Part shown: positions 42,742 through 52,400 of the stretch, one piece after another
Position numbering within the stretch: position 1 is the first letter of the stretch
Layout: each line of letters begins with the position of its first letter
Assembly: GCA_030612725.1 (NCBI GenBank)
Contig: JAUWNJ010000009.1
Location: 40,322 to 104,321 of the forward strand
DNA: 64,000 bases
Direction: 5' to 3'
Origin: Planctomycetales bacterium
GTDB taxonomy: Bacteria; Planctomycetota; Phycisphaerae; SM23-33
The notes under the pieces: model-generated
What the model saw: only the letters and a program-made list of their open reading frames with translations
The model's database searches: none
What the model was told of the DNA's origin: nothing
Translations under genes and position numbers: made by a program

Positions 42742-42945
42742 AGGCTCTGTCTGAAAACCATTTCAGACAGGCTTTCAGCGGTCAGCATTCAGCATTCAGC
42801 AAAAGACAAAACAACAAAGTCCACACCTGACCACTTGTTGTTTCTTCATCTTTTGCTGAATGCTGATTGCTGATTGCTGATTGCTGTGAGTAACACCACT
42901 ACGTGGAACGCTTTGAGGCGATGTCTGACTTTTCAGACAGAGCCT
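42742..42945. mobile_element. MITE-like element with perfect 16-bp terminal inverted repeats
   Basis: AGGCTCTGTCTGAAAA at 42742-42757 is the exact reverse complement of TTTTCAGACAGAGCCT at 42930-42945. The 204-bp element has no gene. Inside are further arms, CAGCATTCAGC repeats with AAAAGACAAAACAACAA on the left and TTGTTGTTTCTTCATCTTTTGCTGAATGCTG on the right, so the whole element can fold into one long hairpin. It lies between kdsB and nadK, which diverge. Confidence 0.75.
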
Positions 42946-42979
42946 AGTCCCTAATCCCTGTTTATGTTATTATGCCGTC

Positions 42980-43852
42980 ATGCCTGATAAGCGAATTCTC
43001 ATCATTGTCAACATGGACAAGTCCGGGGTAGCCGAGCGGGTCGAATCGCTGCGCGGATGGTTCACCGAGCGGTCCGAGATCGTCGGCGTAATTGACGTGT
43101 CGGGCGACGAAGACCTTACCGGCGTTCAGGCCGACCTGTGCATCGTCTTCGGCGGCGATGGTACGCTCCTGGCGTCGGCTCGTCGTCTGGCGCCGTCGGG
43201 AATTGCCATGATGGGCGTGAACATGGGAAAACTCGGTTTCCTCGCCGATTTCAGTATCGAGCAGATGACCGAACACCTCGATGCGATCCTGGAAGGGAAA
43301 GTCCGACCCGTTGATCGGATGATGCTCCAGGTAAATCTCGTCGGCGGCGAAGGCGAAAATTCCTTTTCCTCACCGGCGGCAAATGACATAGTCATCTCGG
43401 CGGGGACGCCCTTCCGCATGATTGAACTGTGCATTAATCGCGACGAGGACCACATCGCAACCTTTATGGGCGACGGCGTAGTCGTAGCCACGCCGACCGG
43501 ATCGACCGGTTACAGCCTGTCGGCCGGCGGACCTGTTCTCGAACCGTCGCTGGAGGCTATGGTCATTACGCCCGTCGCGCCACACACGCTGTCGATGAGG
43601 CCTGTCGTCGTAAGCGACGACGCGATTGTGCGTATCACGACCAACCGCCTGAATCCCGGAACGACACTGGTCGTGGACGGGCAGGTCTCTACGCCGCTGG
43701 TCGAAGGGCAAAGAATCGAAATCCGCCGAGCAGATTGGGAGGCAGGAATTATCTCCAACCCCGGTGGGACGTTCTTCAGGACGCTTATCGACAAACTCCA
43801 CTGGGCCAGAAGCCCGCATCATAAAGAAGGACCGGAGAGTAATCGTTCGTAA
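42980..43852 (+). CDS. nadK: NAD kinase
   Basis: The enzyme makes NADP from NAD and ATP. The 290-residue protein has the catalytic GGDGTLLASARR motif, MGVNMGKLGFLADF, and the substrate-binding block GDGVVVATPTGSTGYSLSAGGP, followed by ITPVAPHTLSMRPVVVSD. Length and motif order are normal. A simple AGTCCCTAATCCCTG repeat abuts the upstream side. Confidence 0.96.
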   Translation: MPDKRILIIVNMDKSGVAERVESLRGWFTERSEIVGVIDVSGDEDLTGVQADLCIVFGGDGTLLASARRLAPSGIAMMGVNMGKLGFLADFSIEQMTEHLDAILEGKVRPVDRMMLQVNLVGGEGENSFSSPAANDIVISAGTPFRMIELCINRDEDHIATFMGDGVVVATPTGSTGYSLSAGGPVLEPSLEAMVITPVAPHTLSMRPVVVSDDAIVRITTNRLNPGTTLVVDGQVSTPLVEGQRIEIRRADWEAGIISNPGGTFFRTLIDKLHWARSPHHKEGPESNRS

Positions 43853-43964
43853 CAAGGTTCACGTAGTCCCGACGCCGAAATCTCATGCGTCAAATTCCGG
43901 GCAATTTCCTGTCGAGTAAAGGATCATTCACTATTTTCCCGGCTGGGTGATATAATGTCGCGCA

Positions 43965-44954
43965 ATGAAAGACATCGGAAAAGTAATCCGTACTGTAATC
44001 AAGCAGCGCATCCTGCCGCAAATCAAGCGTGACGGAATCCGCAAACTTCTCCTTCCCGAGCAGATCGCCCTCGCCGACTGTGTCAAGCCGACGAAACGCG
44101 AACAACCATGCAGCCTTGAGCACAGCGAGCCTGAACTCATAATCTCCCTGGGCGGAAAAGCGCCGTACCGCATCGCCGACAAGACGTTTATCTTTACACT
44201 CGGCAAAATGGTGCTCATGCCCGGAGGAACCCCTCACGCCCCCGCCCAGACGACCCGATGGTTCACAGGAAACATCGAAATCGGCCGGTCGGCATCGCTT
44301 CTGTTCCTGGGTGGTTATCCGTCGGGTGTTCGGGTACAGGTTGTCCGCATCGACGACGCTTTAGACTCGGCGGACGGAACCCATCCGTGTGTGCTTCTGG
44401 ATCGCCAATCCGGCAGGCTGATGAACAGTCTGGTCGAAGAGGTCCACTCCAGACGACCCGGTTACACCCGGATCGGTCGGTACATGCTCCTGGAGTTCAT
44501 GGAGCGATGCCTCCGTGCATCCTCCGCCGGCGCCAACGTCGCCGACGCATTGACCGTCCTCCCACGCCGCAAGCGGTCCCGCGCCGCCTCGAAACGTATC
44601 CCCAACCGCATTCTTGCCGCACAGGCGTTTATACACTCCAACTACCACATGCCGCTCGTTGGTCTGGACGACATCGCCCATGCGGCGGATACCAGCACAG
44701 GCTACCTCGTCCGACAGTTCAAGTCCGCAATCGGTATGACACCCGCCAAATACCTTCTGGAAGTCCGCATGGAAGCCGCAAGGCAACTGCTTATGACCGA
44801 CCTGAATGTCGGCGAAGTGGGACACCTGGCGGGGATTAACGACCCCGCCTATTTCAGCAGGGTTTTTCGCCGAAGCAACGGCGTCAGCCCGGTTACGTAC
44901 CGCCGGCGGAAGGCCGAATCGGACGGACGCGACGACGCAGAAAGCAACCAGTAA
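43965..44954 (+). CDS. AraC-family transcription regulator with cupin-like sensor
   Basis: The 329-residue protein has an N-terminal cupin-like sensor (KMVLMPGGTPHAPAQTTRWF, about residues 84-105). Two helix-turn-helix units lie in the last 100 residues (LDDIAHAADTSTGYLVRQFKSAIGMTPAKYLLEVRMEAARQLL and the GEVGHLAGINDPAYFSRVFRRSNGVSPVTYRR block). Such regulators usually respond to sugars. It is convergent with the GH123-like gene, which is a possible target, though that is only a guess. Confidence 0.9.
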   Translation: MKDIGKVIRTVIKQRILPQIKRDGIRKLLLPEQIALADCVKPTKREQPCSLEHSEPELIISLGGKAPYRIADKTFIFTLGKMVLMPGGTPHAPAQTTRWFTGNIEIGRSASLLFLGGYPSGVRVQVVRIDDALDSADGTHPCVLLDRQSGRLMNSLVEEVHSRRPGYTRIGRYMLLEFMERCLRASSAGANVADALTVLPRRKRSRAASKRIPNRILAAQAFIHSNYHMPLVGLDDIAHAADTSTGYLVRQFKSAIGMTPAKYLLEVRMEAARQLLMTDLNVGEVGHLAGINDPAYFSRVFRRSNGVSPVTYRRRKAESDGRDDAESNQ

Positions 44955-45055
44955 TTCATGTTTGGCCTGACCGCTCCCTCACTTCTCGCGGCTCGTTTAT
45001 CGCCCGACAGCGCATTTACTTTGTGCGCCCGGTATAAGTTTGGCGTAGCAAGTGG

Positions 45056-46660
45056 TTAGCGTGAGCGGGCGAACAGTTTTCGCCGGGCGGCGGCAATCCA
45101 GGACGGTGAGAAGGGAAAATCGTCATATTCGCTAATTGCCGACAGTAATCTGTCATCCCTGCCCACACCGAGCGTTTGCAGCAAGGCGTAGTCCTGGAGC
45201 GATTCGGCGAACACCTCCCATCGCACTGAATCGATAGGACCGGCCTGACCTGGATAGACCAGGAACGTATCGCCGTAGGCCCAGTTCGGCGCAGCCCCAC
45301 CGTCGCTGACAGTGAACGGGTCGATCATCTGCCGGCTTTTCCGCTTGTACCAGTAATTGTATCCCCAGTGCAAAAAGCCCCGGACGCCGGTGCGATAGAA
45401 CAACCAGCCGCTCATTCGAATCTTCGCCAAGGGCGTATCCATCAGGCGGTTGAGGTATTTGCCCCGCGGACCGCAGCAGAAATAGGCCCAGCACGGGATG
45501 CCGTCGGCCAGGAATTCACGCGCCGTGTTGAGGATGGGTATGGGCATATCGACAAGCCCCTTACGGGCGAAGTCGATCTCGCTGAGCGCGTCCATCATTT
45601 TCATCCACGGTGCAAGATCGTCCAGCATTGCCCGTGCTTTGGCGTAGTTGGCCTGGTGGGCCTGGCCGTGAGGTTCGTCGGAAAGATGGAAGAAGCAGCG
45701 GTCCATAATTTTTTCACGCAACAGGAACCGCTTCAGCGCCGGCAGATATTGGGACAGGAAGGTCCGATAGGTTTTACCGGTGGCGGATGTGGACGGCCGC
45801 CAGAGCAATCGTTCGTCGGCCCCCTGTCCGTGATAGATGCGGATCGCGTTGGCGACGCCCCACTGCGTAAAGAGGTGGCTGAACTCGAATTGGCGTATGC
45901 CGCATGCCGCGGCGGTGCGAATCCACTTCCGCACGTCTGAGAAATCAAAGGCGTATAAGCCTTCTCCGCGGCGGCGGACCTTCAGCAACTGTGTCGGACG
46001 CTTTACGTCATCCAGCGGCGGGGTGAAGACCGGCACGTAGAGCGTATCCTGGCCGTGGGATGCAATGTTCCGGACGTAGCGCCGGAAAATCGGCCAGAAG
46101 GCGTCGGAGAACGGTTCGACGCCGTAATAGTCGCACAGCGCATCGGCGTAAAACCAGTGGGTAACGGGAAAATCCTTCCGCTGCTGCAGCGTTACGTCGC
46201 AGACATCGACGAGAAGTTCGTAGCGGTGGACTCGTCCGGCGAAGTCCGCCGCCAGTCGCACCCGCTGGGGACCGGGCCGGCAGGCGCGATCGACCATGAT
46301 TGTTATCCAGAACGCCGCCGTCTCGCCGGGCCAGAGCGGAAGGCTGTCCTCCTCGAACAGCGGGTCGCCCACGTATCCGGGCAGGCGCCCTTCGTGATGC
46401 CCGTCGATTACGGGTGTGTTGTAATGAGGCACCGGCACATAGCCGACCCGGCGAATGCGAACGCCGACGCCGCTGTCGGATTTGCAGGACAGTCGCACTG
46501 TAACCGGTTCGTCGCCGCCGGCTGCGCGAACGCCCAACTGGCAGGATACCTGCTCGCCCCGTGCAGCCTGGATGCGAAAAATACCGGCCCGCCCCGGCAG
46601 ACTATCCGGCTGGAGCCTGTGCAGTGAATCAGTCAACCATGCCCATGTCTTCGTCGCCAT
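45056..46660 (-). CDS. DUF4091/GH123-like glycoside hydrolase
   Basis: The 534-residue protein has an N-terminal beta-sandwich (residues about 1-165) and a TIM-barrel-like domain of the DUF4091/GH123 group. The SDEP motif in FFHLSDEPHG (about residue 340) supplies the neighbouring Asp-Glu pair used by GH123 enzymes, which act on N-acetyl-galactosaminides by substrate-assisted catalysis. C-terminal blocks include GVRGFLHWGYNYWY and ESLQDYALLQTLG, both family-typical. No signal peptide is evident. The stop codon of the next gene upstream is only 12 bp away, so the two are probably co-transcribed. Confidence 0.82.
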   Translation of the reverse strand: MATKTWAWLTDSLHRLQPDSLPGRAGIFRIQAARGEQVSCQLGVRAAGGDEPVTVRLSCKSDSGVGVRIRRVGYVPVPHYNTPVIDGHHEGRLPGYVGDPLFEEDSLPLWPGETAAFWITIMVDRACRPGPQRVRLAADFAGRVHRYELLVDVCDVTLQQRKDFPVTHWFYADALCDYYGVEPFSDAFWPIFRRYVRNIASHGQDTLYVPVFTPPLDDVKRPTQLLKVRRRGEGLYAFDFSDVRKWIRTAAACGIRQFEFSHLFTQWGVANAIRIYHGQGADERLLWRPSTSATGKTYRTFLSQYLPALKRFLLREKIMDRCFFHLSDEPHGQAHQANYAKARAMLDDLAPWMKMMDALSEIDFARKGLVDMPIPILNTAREFLADGIPCWAYFCCGPRGKYLNRLMDTPLAKIRMSGWLFYRTGVRGFLHWGYNYWYKRKSRQMIDPFTVSDGGAAPNWAYGDTFLVYPGQAGPIDSVRWEVFAESLQDYALLQTLGVGRDDRLLSAISEYDDFPFSPSWIAAARRKLFARSR

Positions 46661-46672
46661 TGTTTGCTCCTG

Positions 46673-48133
46673 TCAATACTTTACGACGTGGCCGTCATAT
46701 TCGGACCACTCGGTCAGAATCATCGGCCTCTCGTAAGGGGCGGTTTCCACGTCGTCGGCGTAATCGCCTCGCTGGAATGCCGGTTTGAACGTCCACGCCT
46801 GGAGGGACATGTCTTCGAGAACACTCCGGGCGGCGTACTGCGTCCCGTGCGGCAACCAGCCGGCAAGTTCTTCTTCCGACGGGACGTTCATTCCGTCCAG
46901 GAGCGTCGGCTCGTTGATGTCGAGCGGCCCGACTGCCTCGGCGTCGCTGCCTAAAAACGCAAGCGCAAGCCGGACCACCAGCGAGGCAGGGGCGATGCGA
47001 ATGTCCAGGCCGGGCAACTTGCAATAAGCGGGCAAAAAGCCCGTTCCATAAGTGTAATCTATCAGGTCGGCGGCAAGGTTTGTCAGGGCCTTCTCGTCAG
47101 ACAAAGCCGCTCCATCCGCCGGCTGGGACGCCAGCGGACCCATCACCGCGGGAACCTCGTACCACTCCATCGGCGCCAGCCTGGCCCGCGCCAGCAGGCA
47201 CAGGCCCTCGGCTGCGGTCAGCACGTCGGTATAGACAGGCCCGCGACGCTCCACCACCCGCCGGGCGAACTCCTCCACGTGCCGACGGGCAACGCGGACG
47301 GGACGATACCTATATAGATGTTTGATGCCGGCAACGTTGGTCCAGGTAACGTTGGGCGCTGCGTTCAGCGCGACGATGAACCGCTCGAAGTTTCGCAGAA
47401 CGGTCGCCACGTCCGCGCCGGCCTCGGCGGGAGGCCCGCAGTCGGCGAGTTTGGGGTTCAGGCCGTGGTAAAAGTTGTGATCCGCATAATCGGCGTAAAG
47501 CGTGTACGACGGATGACATCCGAACATCGAACTGTGATCCGTCCGCCTTGTCAAATCGTCGAGTAACTCCAGCACCTTGGCCAGACGCTGCTCGAAAGCG
47601 GGCGTATCGCGATAGACCTGATCCAAAAGCAATTCCGTCTCCAGCCCGCGTATGTCGAGGTTGTTGCACAGCCAGATGACTCCGTGATTCGCCGGTTTGA
47701 CAGGCCCGTTGAAAAACGGTAGTCCCATCCGCCCGAGGGCGTAGGCGATAGGCGCCGACCATGTATGCCCGTGCCGAGTCAGCGCAGAGCACTTGCCGAA
47801 AACGTCCATCAGCAAATCCACCCCCGGTCGCTCGCGGAAAAGCACCCGGCTGACGGCCTCGTGCCACGACAGGTGCGATGTTTCTTCGGCCGTCGTCGGA
47901 TGGATCGAGCCGCGATCATAGTGCAGGGAAACATCATGGGCGGAAATGGCCTTGATGTCATCGTCCTGACCGTTCTGCACCATGTGGCGAACCTTTTGTC
48001 CTATGATGTGAAAACACCCGCCGGCGAAATTATGCTTCGTCATTATCCTGGCGAACTCGCCCGGAAGACGGTGCGAAGGGTGGTCCGGAGGAGAGACAAA
48101 ATCCTCCACGTCGAAATAAAGCAAACTCAGCAT
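46673..48133 (-). CDS. Polysaccharide deacetylase-like protein
   Basis: The 486-residue protein opens LLYFDVEDFVSPPDHPSH; the first acidic pair resembles the metal- and substrate-binding start of NodB-type carbohydrate esterases. It continues with the GGCFHIIGQKVRHM stretch, HDVSLHYDRGSIHP and HLSWHEAV, as in planctomycete relatives. The NodB H-x3-5-H motif is not clear, so enzymatic activity is uncertain. It is followed by the GH123-like gene on the same strand, supporting a joint role in processing amino-sugar polymers. Confidence 0.65.
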   Translation of the reverse strand: MLSLLYFDVEDFVSPPDHPSHRLPGEFARIMTKHNFAGGCFHIIGQKVRHMVQNGQDDDIKAISAHDVSLHYDRGSIHPTTAEETSHLSWHEAVSRVLFRERPGVDLLMDVFGKCSALTRHGHTWSAPIAYALGRMGLPFFNGPVKPANHGVIWLCNNLDIRGLETELLLDQVYRDTPAFEQRLAKVLELLDDLTRRTDHSSMFGCHPSYTLYADYADHNFYHGLNPKLADCGPPAEAGADVATVLRNFERFIVALNAAPNVTWTNVAGIKHLYRYRPVRVARRHVEEFARRVVERRGPVYTDVLTAAEGLCLLARARLAPMEWYEVPAVMGPLASQPADGAALSDEKALTNLAADLIDYTYGTGFLPAYCKLPGLDIRIAPASLVVRLALAFLGSDAEAVGPLDINEPTLLDGMNVPSEEELAGWLPHGTQYAARSVLEDMSLQAWTFKPAFQRGDYADDVETAPYERPMILTEWSEYDGHVVKY

Positions 48134-48150
48134 GAAAGTAACTCCTGTGC

Positions 48151-48243
48151 AATTGGTAATTCGTAATTCGTAATTCGTAACAAGTAATCGGTGGTTGGCG
48201 TTTCTCCCGGTTACCGGTTACTACTTACCAATTACTACTCGTC
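48151..48243. repeat. Low-complexity imperfect inverted repeat (AATTCGT/ACTACTT units)
   Basis: Three AATTCGT units on the left and TTACCGGTTACTACTTACC-type units on the right are partly complementary. The element fills the whole gap between the deacetylase-like and transglutaminase-like genes. Its right end reaches the transglutaminase stop codon. Confidence 0.6.
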
Positions 48244-49296
48244 AATATTCGACTTTCCGTAATGAAACTCTATACCCCAACCTTCCCAGCATCCGAACGT
48301 CTTCTTGGGGCATTCTTCCAACGGGAGAATCTTATCCGATTTATCATCGAGGTTGTAGATGTGGAATTTCAATCTCTTTCGCCGAGCCGGCTGGTTGAGG
48401 AAGAAATGCAGTTCGGCCATGTTCAAAGGCCCCTCCTCGCCGAGGTACGCGCCGAGTGCGTAGAAACTGATGTCCATCCATATCCACTGGTTCGACTTCT
48501 CGTCGAATATCTCACAGGTTGAATGACTCCCGCCTGTTTGAATCTGGGTTGTATCGCTGCGGAAGTAAACCTGCCCCATCCCTACTCTGCGAGCGGGAAT
48601 CCCCAGGCAATTGCAGGCGTGAACAAAGATGGCGGCAAAGTTGGAGCAGAATCCTTTGTCCTTTCCGGAAACCATTCGCTCGTACTGCACGAACGGGCGG
48701 GACACTTCCTGCTCGTCCGACGGAAGACCGTCGTGAGGCCAGAGGTCGTCCATCAGGGACTTTATCAGCAACTTCGCCTTCTCGTATCCCGTCTCGACGC
48801 CTTCGACAAGAGGCTTCCATTTCTTCGCGGCGAATTCGAGTTCTTCCGGCGTCGGTTCAGGCCTGCCCCAGTCCTCCACTTCGCCGACGTGGAAATTCAG
48901 TTTGGGTTTGCTGTTCATAATAAGGATGTTCGGGTAGGACATCAGTCCGCCGGCCTTGTAGAACTCGCTGGAGTAGTAGCCGAACTCGAGTGTGTAAGGT
49001 TTCGTTTCAGCCCCGTCGGCGGCGACAGCCTTAACTACAACGTTAACATGCTGGTTGGAGGTTCCGCCCTTTTTGAAGCGCGCCTCGATACCGCCGTCGG
49101 CGGATTTTTCAAACGGCGCGTCATCCATCGAATAGAGGAAATGCGAAAGGCCTTCGATGCTCGATTGCAGGACTATCTTGACGCCGGCGTCATCGCCCGG
49201 CAGTTCTTCAAGGCTTTCGAGCATGATTTCATCCCGCCCGTGATATATCCGCCAGTAATTATCTTTGAACTTTGCTTTGACCTGTCGTGTTGCCAT
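48235..49296 (-). CDS. Transglutaminase-like cysteine protease-fold protein
   Basis: The 353-residue protein begins at the ATG at 49296 after AAAGGAGA. Residues 1-130 form an N-terminal beta domain. The transglutaminase core has the catalytic Cys in GKDKGFCSNFAAIFVHACNCLGIPARRVGMG (about residues 211-240), the His in TGGSHSTCEIFDEKSNQWIWMDISF and the Asp in the same segment, the usual Cys-His-Asp triad order. No signal peptide is seen. Substrates are unknown; such proteins occur near glycan-processing genes in this group. Confidence 0.85.
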   Translation of the reverse strand: MATRQVKAKFKDNYWRIYHGRDEIMLESLEELPGDDAGVKIVLQSSIEGLSHFLYSMDDAPFEKSADGGIEARFKKGGTSNQHVNVVVKAVAADGAETKPYTLEFGYYSSEFYKAGGLMSYPNILIMNSKPKLNFHVGEVEDWGRPEPTPEELEFAAKKWKPLVEGVETGYEKAKLLIKSLMDDLWPHDGLPSDEQEVSRPFVQYERMVSGKDKGFCSNFAAIFVHACNCLGIPARRVGMGQVYFRSDTTQIQTGGSHSTCEIFDEKSNQWIWMDISFYALGAYLGEEGPLNMAELHFFLNQPARRKRLKFHIYNLDDKSDKILPLEECPKKTFGCWEGWGIEFHYGKSNIDE

Positions 49297-49413
49297 CACA
49301 GTCTCCTTTCTTTCGTGTGGGGAAGAATAATACCCCAGGCAATCGGTCTGTCAAGCGCCCGCTTATCAAAAATGTTTTTCCTGGCGGGGTCGATAGCGTA
49401 CAATACCGCGACG

Positions 49414-52400
49414 ATGAAAGTTGACCCAAGATTTTTGGCCTGCGAAGGCCCTGAGATATTTACCGGTAACGAACTGCTCGTTAAGGGCGCTCTTGAAACC
49501 GAAGGCGGCGTGCACCTTCTGGGCGGGTACCCCGGAAGCCCCGTTGCGGGATTCTTCGATTCAATGGCCCTGATAAAGGACCTGCTGAACGAGAAGGGAA
49601 TCCGCGCGGTAATCAACAATAACGAAGCCCTGGCAGCAGCCATGCTCAACGGCTCACAAGTAGCAGGGTGCAGGGGAATGATCGTTATGAAATCCGTCGG
49701 CGTGCACGTCGCCGCCGACGCACTCGCCCTCGGAAACCTGGCCGGTGCCGACCCCGACGGTGGGGCAATCGTTATCTATGGCGACGACCCGTGGTGCGAC
49801 TCGACACAGGTCCCCGCCGACAGCCGATACATCTCAAAACACCTCTACATCCCGACGCTCGAACCGTCCACGCCGCAGGAAGTAAAAGATTTCGTCGGTG
49901 CGGCATTTGAAATATCCGCAGCCTCGGAGTTGTACATGGGGTTCGTGCTGACGAACAACCTCGCCGACGGCGGCGGGTCGGTTATCTGCAAGCCCAACCA
50001 GTATCCCAAACTTACCACGCATCAGCAGGTGTCGCTGGAGACCGAAGCGATTAACCTGGACAAGTACGTCCTTCTGCCTCCGAGAACATGGTGGCAGGAA
50101 GCGAACATGCCCGACCGCCAAGCCAAGGCCATAAGCGAAACCCGCCGGCTTGGAATGAACCGCATCGATTACCCGTCGCAAAGTCGCAAACCCATTGGAT
50201 TTATCTCGGCTGGGCTGGCTCACGCCTATCTGCTCCAGGCGTTGAGCGAGGCGGGGATGCTGGGAGAATTCCCGATCCTGAAACTCGGAATGAGTTATCC
50301 CCTCGATATCGAACTCGTCGAAGAACTGGCCTGTCAGTGCGAGCGAATCGTCATCGTCGAGGAACGGCGAGGATTCATTGAAGAGCAGGTCGGCGAGATT
50401 ATCCTCCGGGCCAGGCAGGCGGGAAAACCGGCGGGGCAAACGGAAGTCTGGGGCAAGAAATTCCCCGGCGGCGTTGAAGGCATCCCCTCGGTGCAAGGCC
50501 TGCACCCGTCTATCATAACCGAGCGCCTCGCCGAACTGTTCAGGCGAATTGAACTCGCCGGTACGAAGATTACCGTTCCACATGCCCTTGAAAATCAGAC
50601 CAAAGCAATCGAAGCGACCACCGGGATGGATGTAGGCAATCTTCATCCCCGCATACCGACTTTCTGTCCGGGATGTCCGCACCGCGATACTTCAGGGCTA
50701 TGCCTGGAAATAAAGAAGCGGTTCACGGACCCGGTTTATATGTCCAAAACCCATGGCTGCAAACCTGTGGACCTGATGTTCCACGGCGACACGGGATGTT
50801 ACACGATGTTGATGTTCCCCCCGACCACGCCGCTGATGCACGATTACTCCGGGATGGGCCTGGGAGCGGGGACCGGAAGCGGGGCAGACCCGTTCATCAC
50901 CAACAAGCAGGTCGTATTCATGGGCGACTCGACCTTCTTCCACTCCGGTCAGATCGCCGTTTCGCAGGCGATTAAACTGGGACAGGACATCACGTTCATC
51001 ATTCTGGACAACCGCACGACCGGAATGACCGGGCACCAGCCGACGCCCGGCGTGGAATACGACATCGTCGGAAACCAAACGCCCGTCCAGGACATCGAGA
51101 AGATCGTCCGCTCAATGGACCTGACCGGCGAATTATCTATCGCTCGCGTGGACCCGGAGCAGCGAGACGAATACGGGCAACTGCTCGAGGAAATGTTCCT
51201 CGCCGACGGCGTGAAGATAATCATCGCCGACAAGGAATGCGGCATCACGCGAATGCGACGAAAACGCCGGTCCGAACGGGCGATTGTACGCCGGGACGGG
51301 TTCCTGGCGACCTGGCAACACATGAACATTAACCAGGAAATCTGCCGCTTCTGCCTGGCGTGCGCAGAAATTACCGGTTGTCCGGGTCTCAAGCACGTCG
51401 AGACTGACTACGGCCCGAAGATGGACACGGATATTACCTGGTGCGTCGATGACGGAGCCTGCGAGCGAATCGGGGCGTGTTCGTCCTTTGAACGAGTTAC
51501 AATCAAACGCAAAGCGATCCCGAGATCGCGCGTGCCCGAACTGGACTTGGACGATATTACCGAACCGCAAAAACGCTCCTTCAGCGGGCTGTGGCGGTGC
51601 TGCCTGGTCGGCGTGGGAGGAATGGGATGCGGCGTCGCCACCACAATCCTCGTCCGCGCCGGACACAAGGAAGGATACCCCGTCGTCTTTTTGGACAAGA
51701 AGGGGCTTGCCATCCGCAACGGCGGAGTCGTCAGCCAGGTCGCTTACAACACCTCCGGGAACCCGACCACCGCGATTATCCCTTACGGACAGGCCGATTT
51801 ATTGATAGGTATCGACATGCTGGAAACAGCGCGGGCAATGGATCCGACAAAACGGACTCGCGCCGTCCAGACGGGACGAACCGTCGTCGTCGTCAACACC
51901 GACAAAACCGCGACAATACCCGGTCTGCTGGGATGGGGTGATTTCGACCCGGACGAACTCGAACGCATTATCCGAAACAATACGCAAAGCGAAGACTTCC
52001 TCGCCCGCAATATCTCCAGCGTCTGCGAAAAATATCTGGGAAGCAGGATTTACGCAAACATTATGATGCTCGGCTTTGCGTTTCAGAAAGGCCTGATCCC
52101 CGTCTCAATGCACTCGATGGCATGGGCGATCAAAGACACCATCCGCGCCGACTTCCGCAAAAATCTCTACGCATTCAACATGGGACGGAAACTTCTCGTC
52201 AAGCCGGACCTGTTCCGAGGAGCACCGAAGCGAACGACGTGGCAAAAGATGCTCGAAGAAAAATGCCGATGCACCATCCGACGATACCGCCAGGGACAGG
52301 TAATCTCCGAAGCCCTGCGGGAACTCTCTGCCCGCGTCATAGAGGACGCCGCTGAACTGAACGAGAACGAGAAGCGGGCAATCGTTGTCCGCCTGTACGA

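Noticed and set aside
45000-45060. Possible tRNA-like fold in the gap after the AraC gene
   Set aside because: No complete acceptor stem, T-loop or anticodon arm could be built.
45368-46627. Two 190-residue plus-strand ORFs
   Set aside because: They are antisense to the GH123-like gene and show only high-GC shadow composition.
48523-49413. N-terminal 297 residues of the 1872-residue track ORF
   Set aside because: This part is antisense to the transglutaminase-like gene; IorA homology begins at the ATG at 49414.
49834-50682. 282-residue minus-strand ORF
   Set aside because: It is antisense to the IorA region of the fusion gene.
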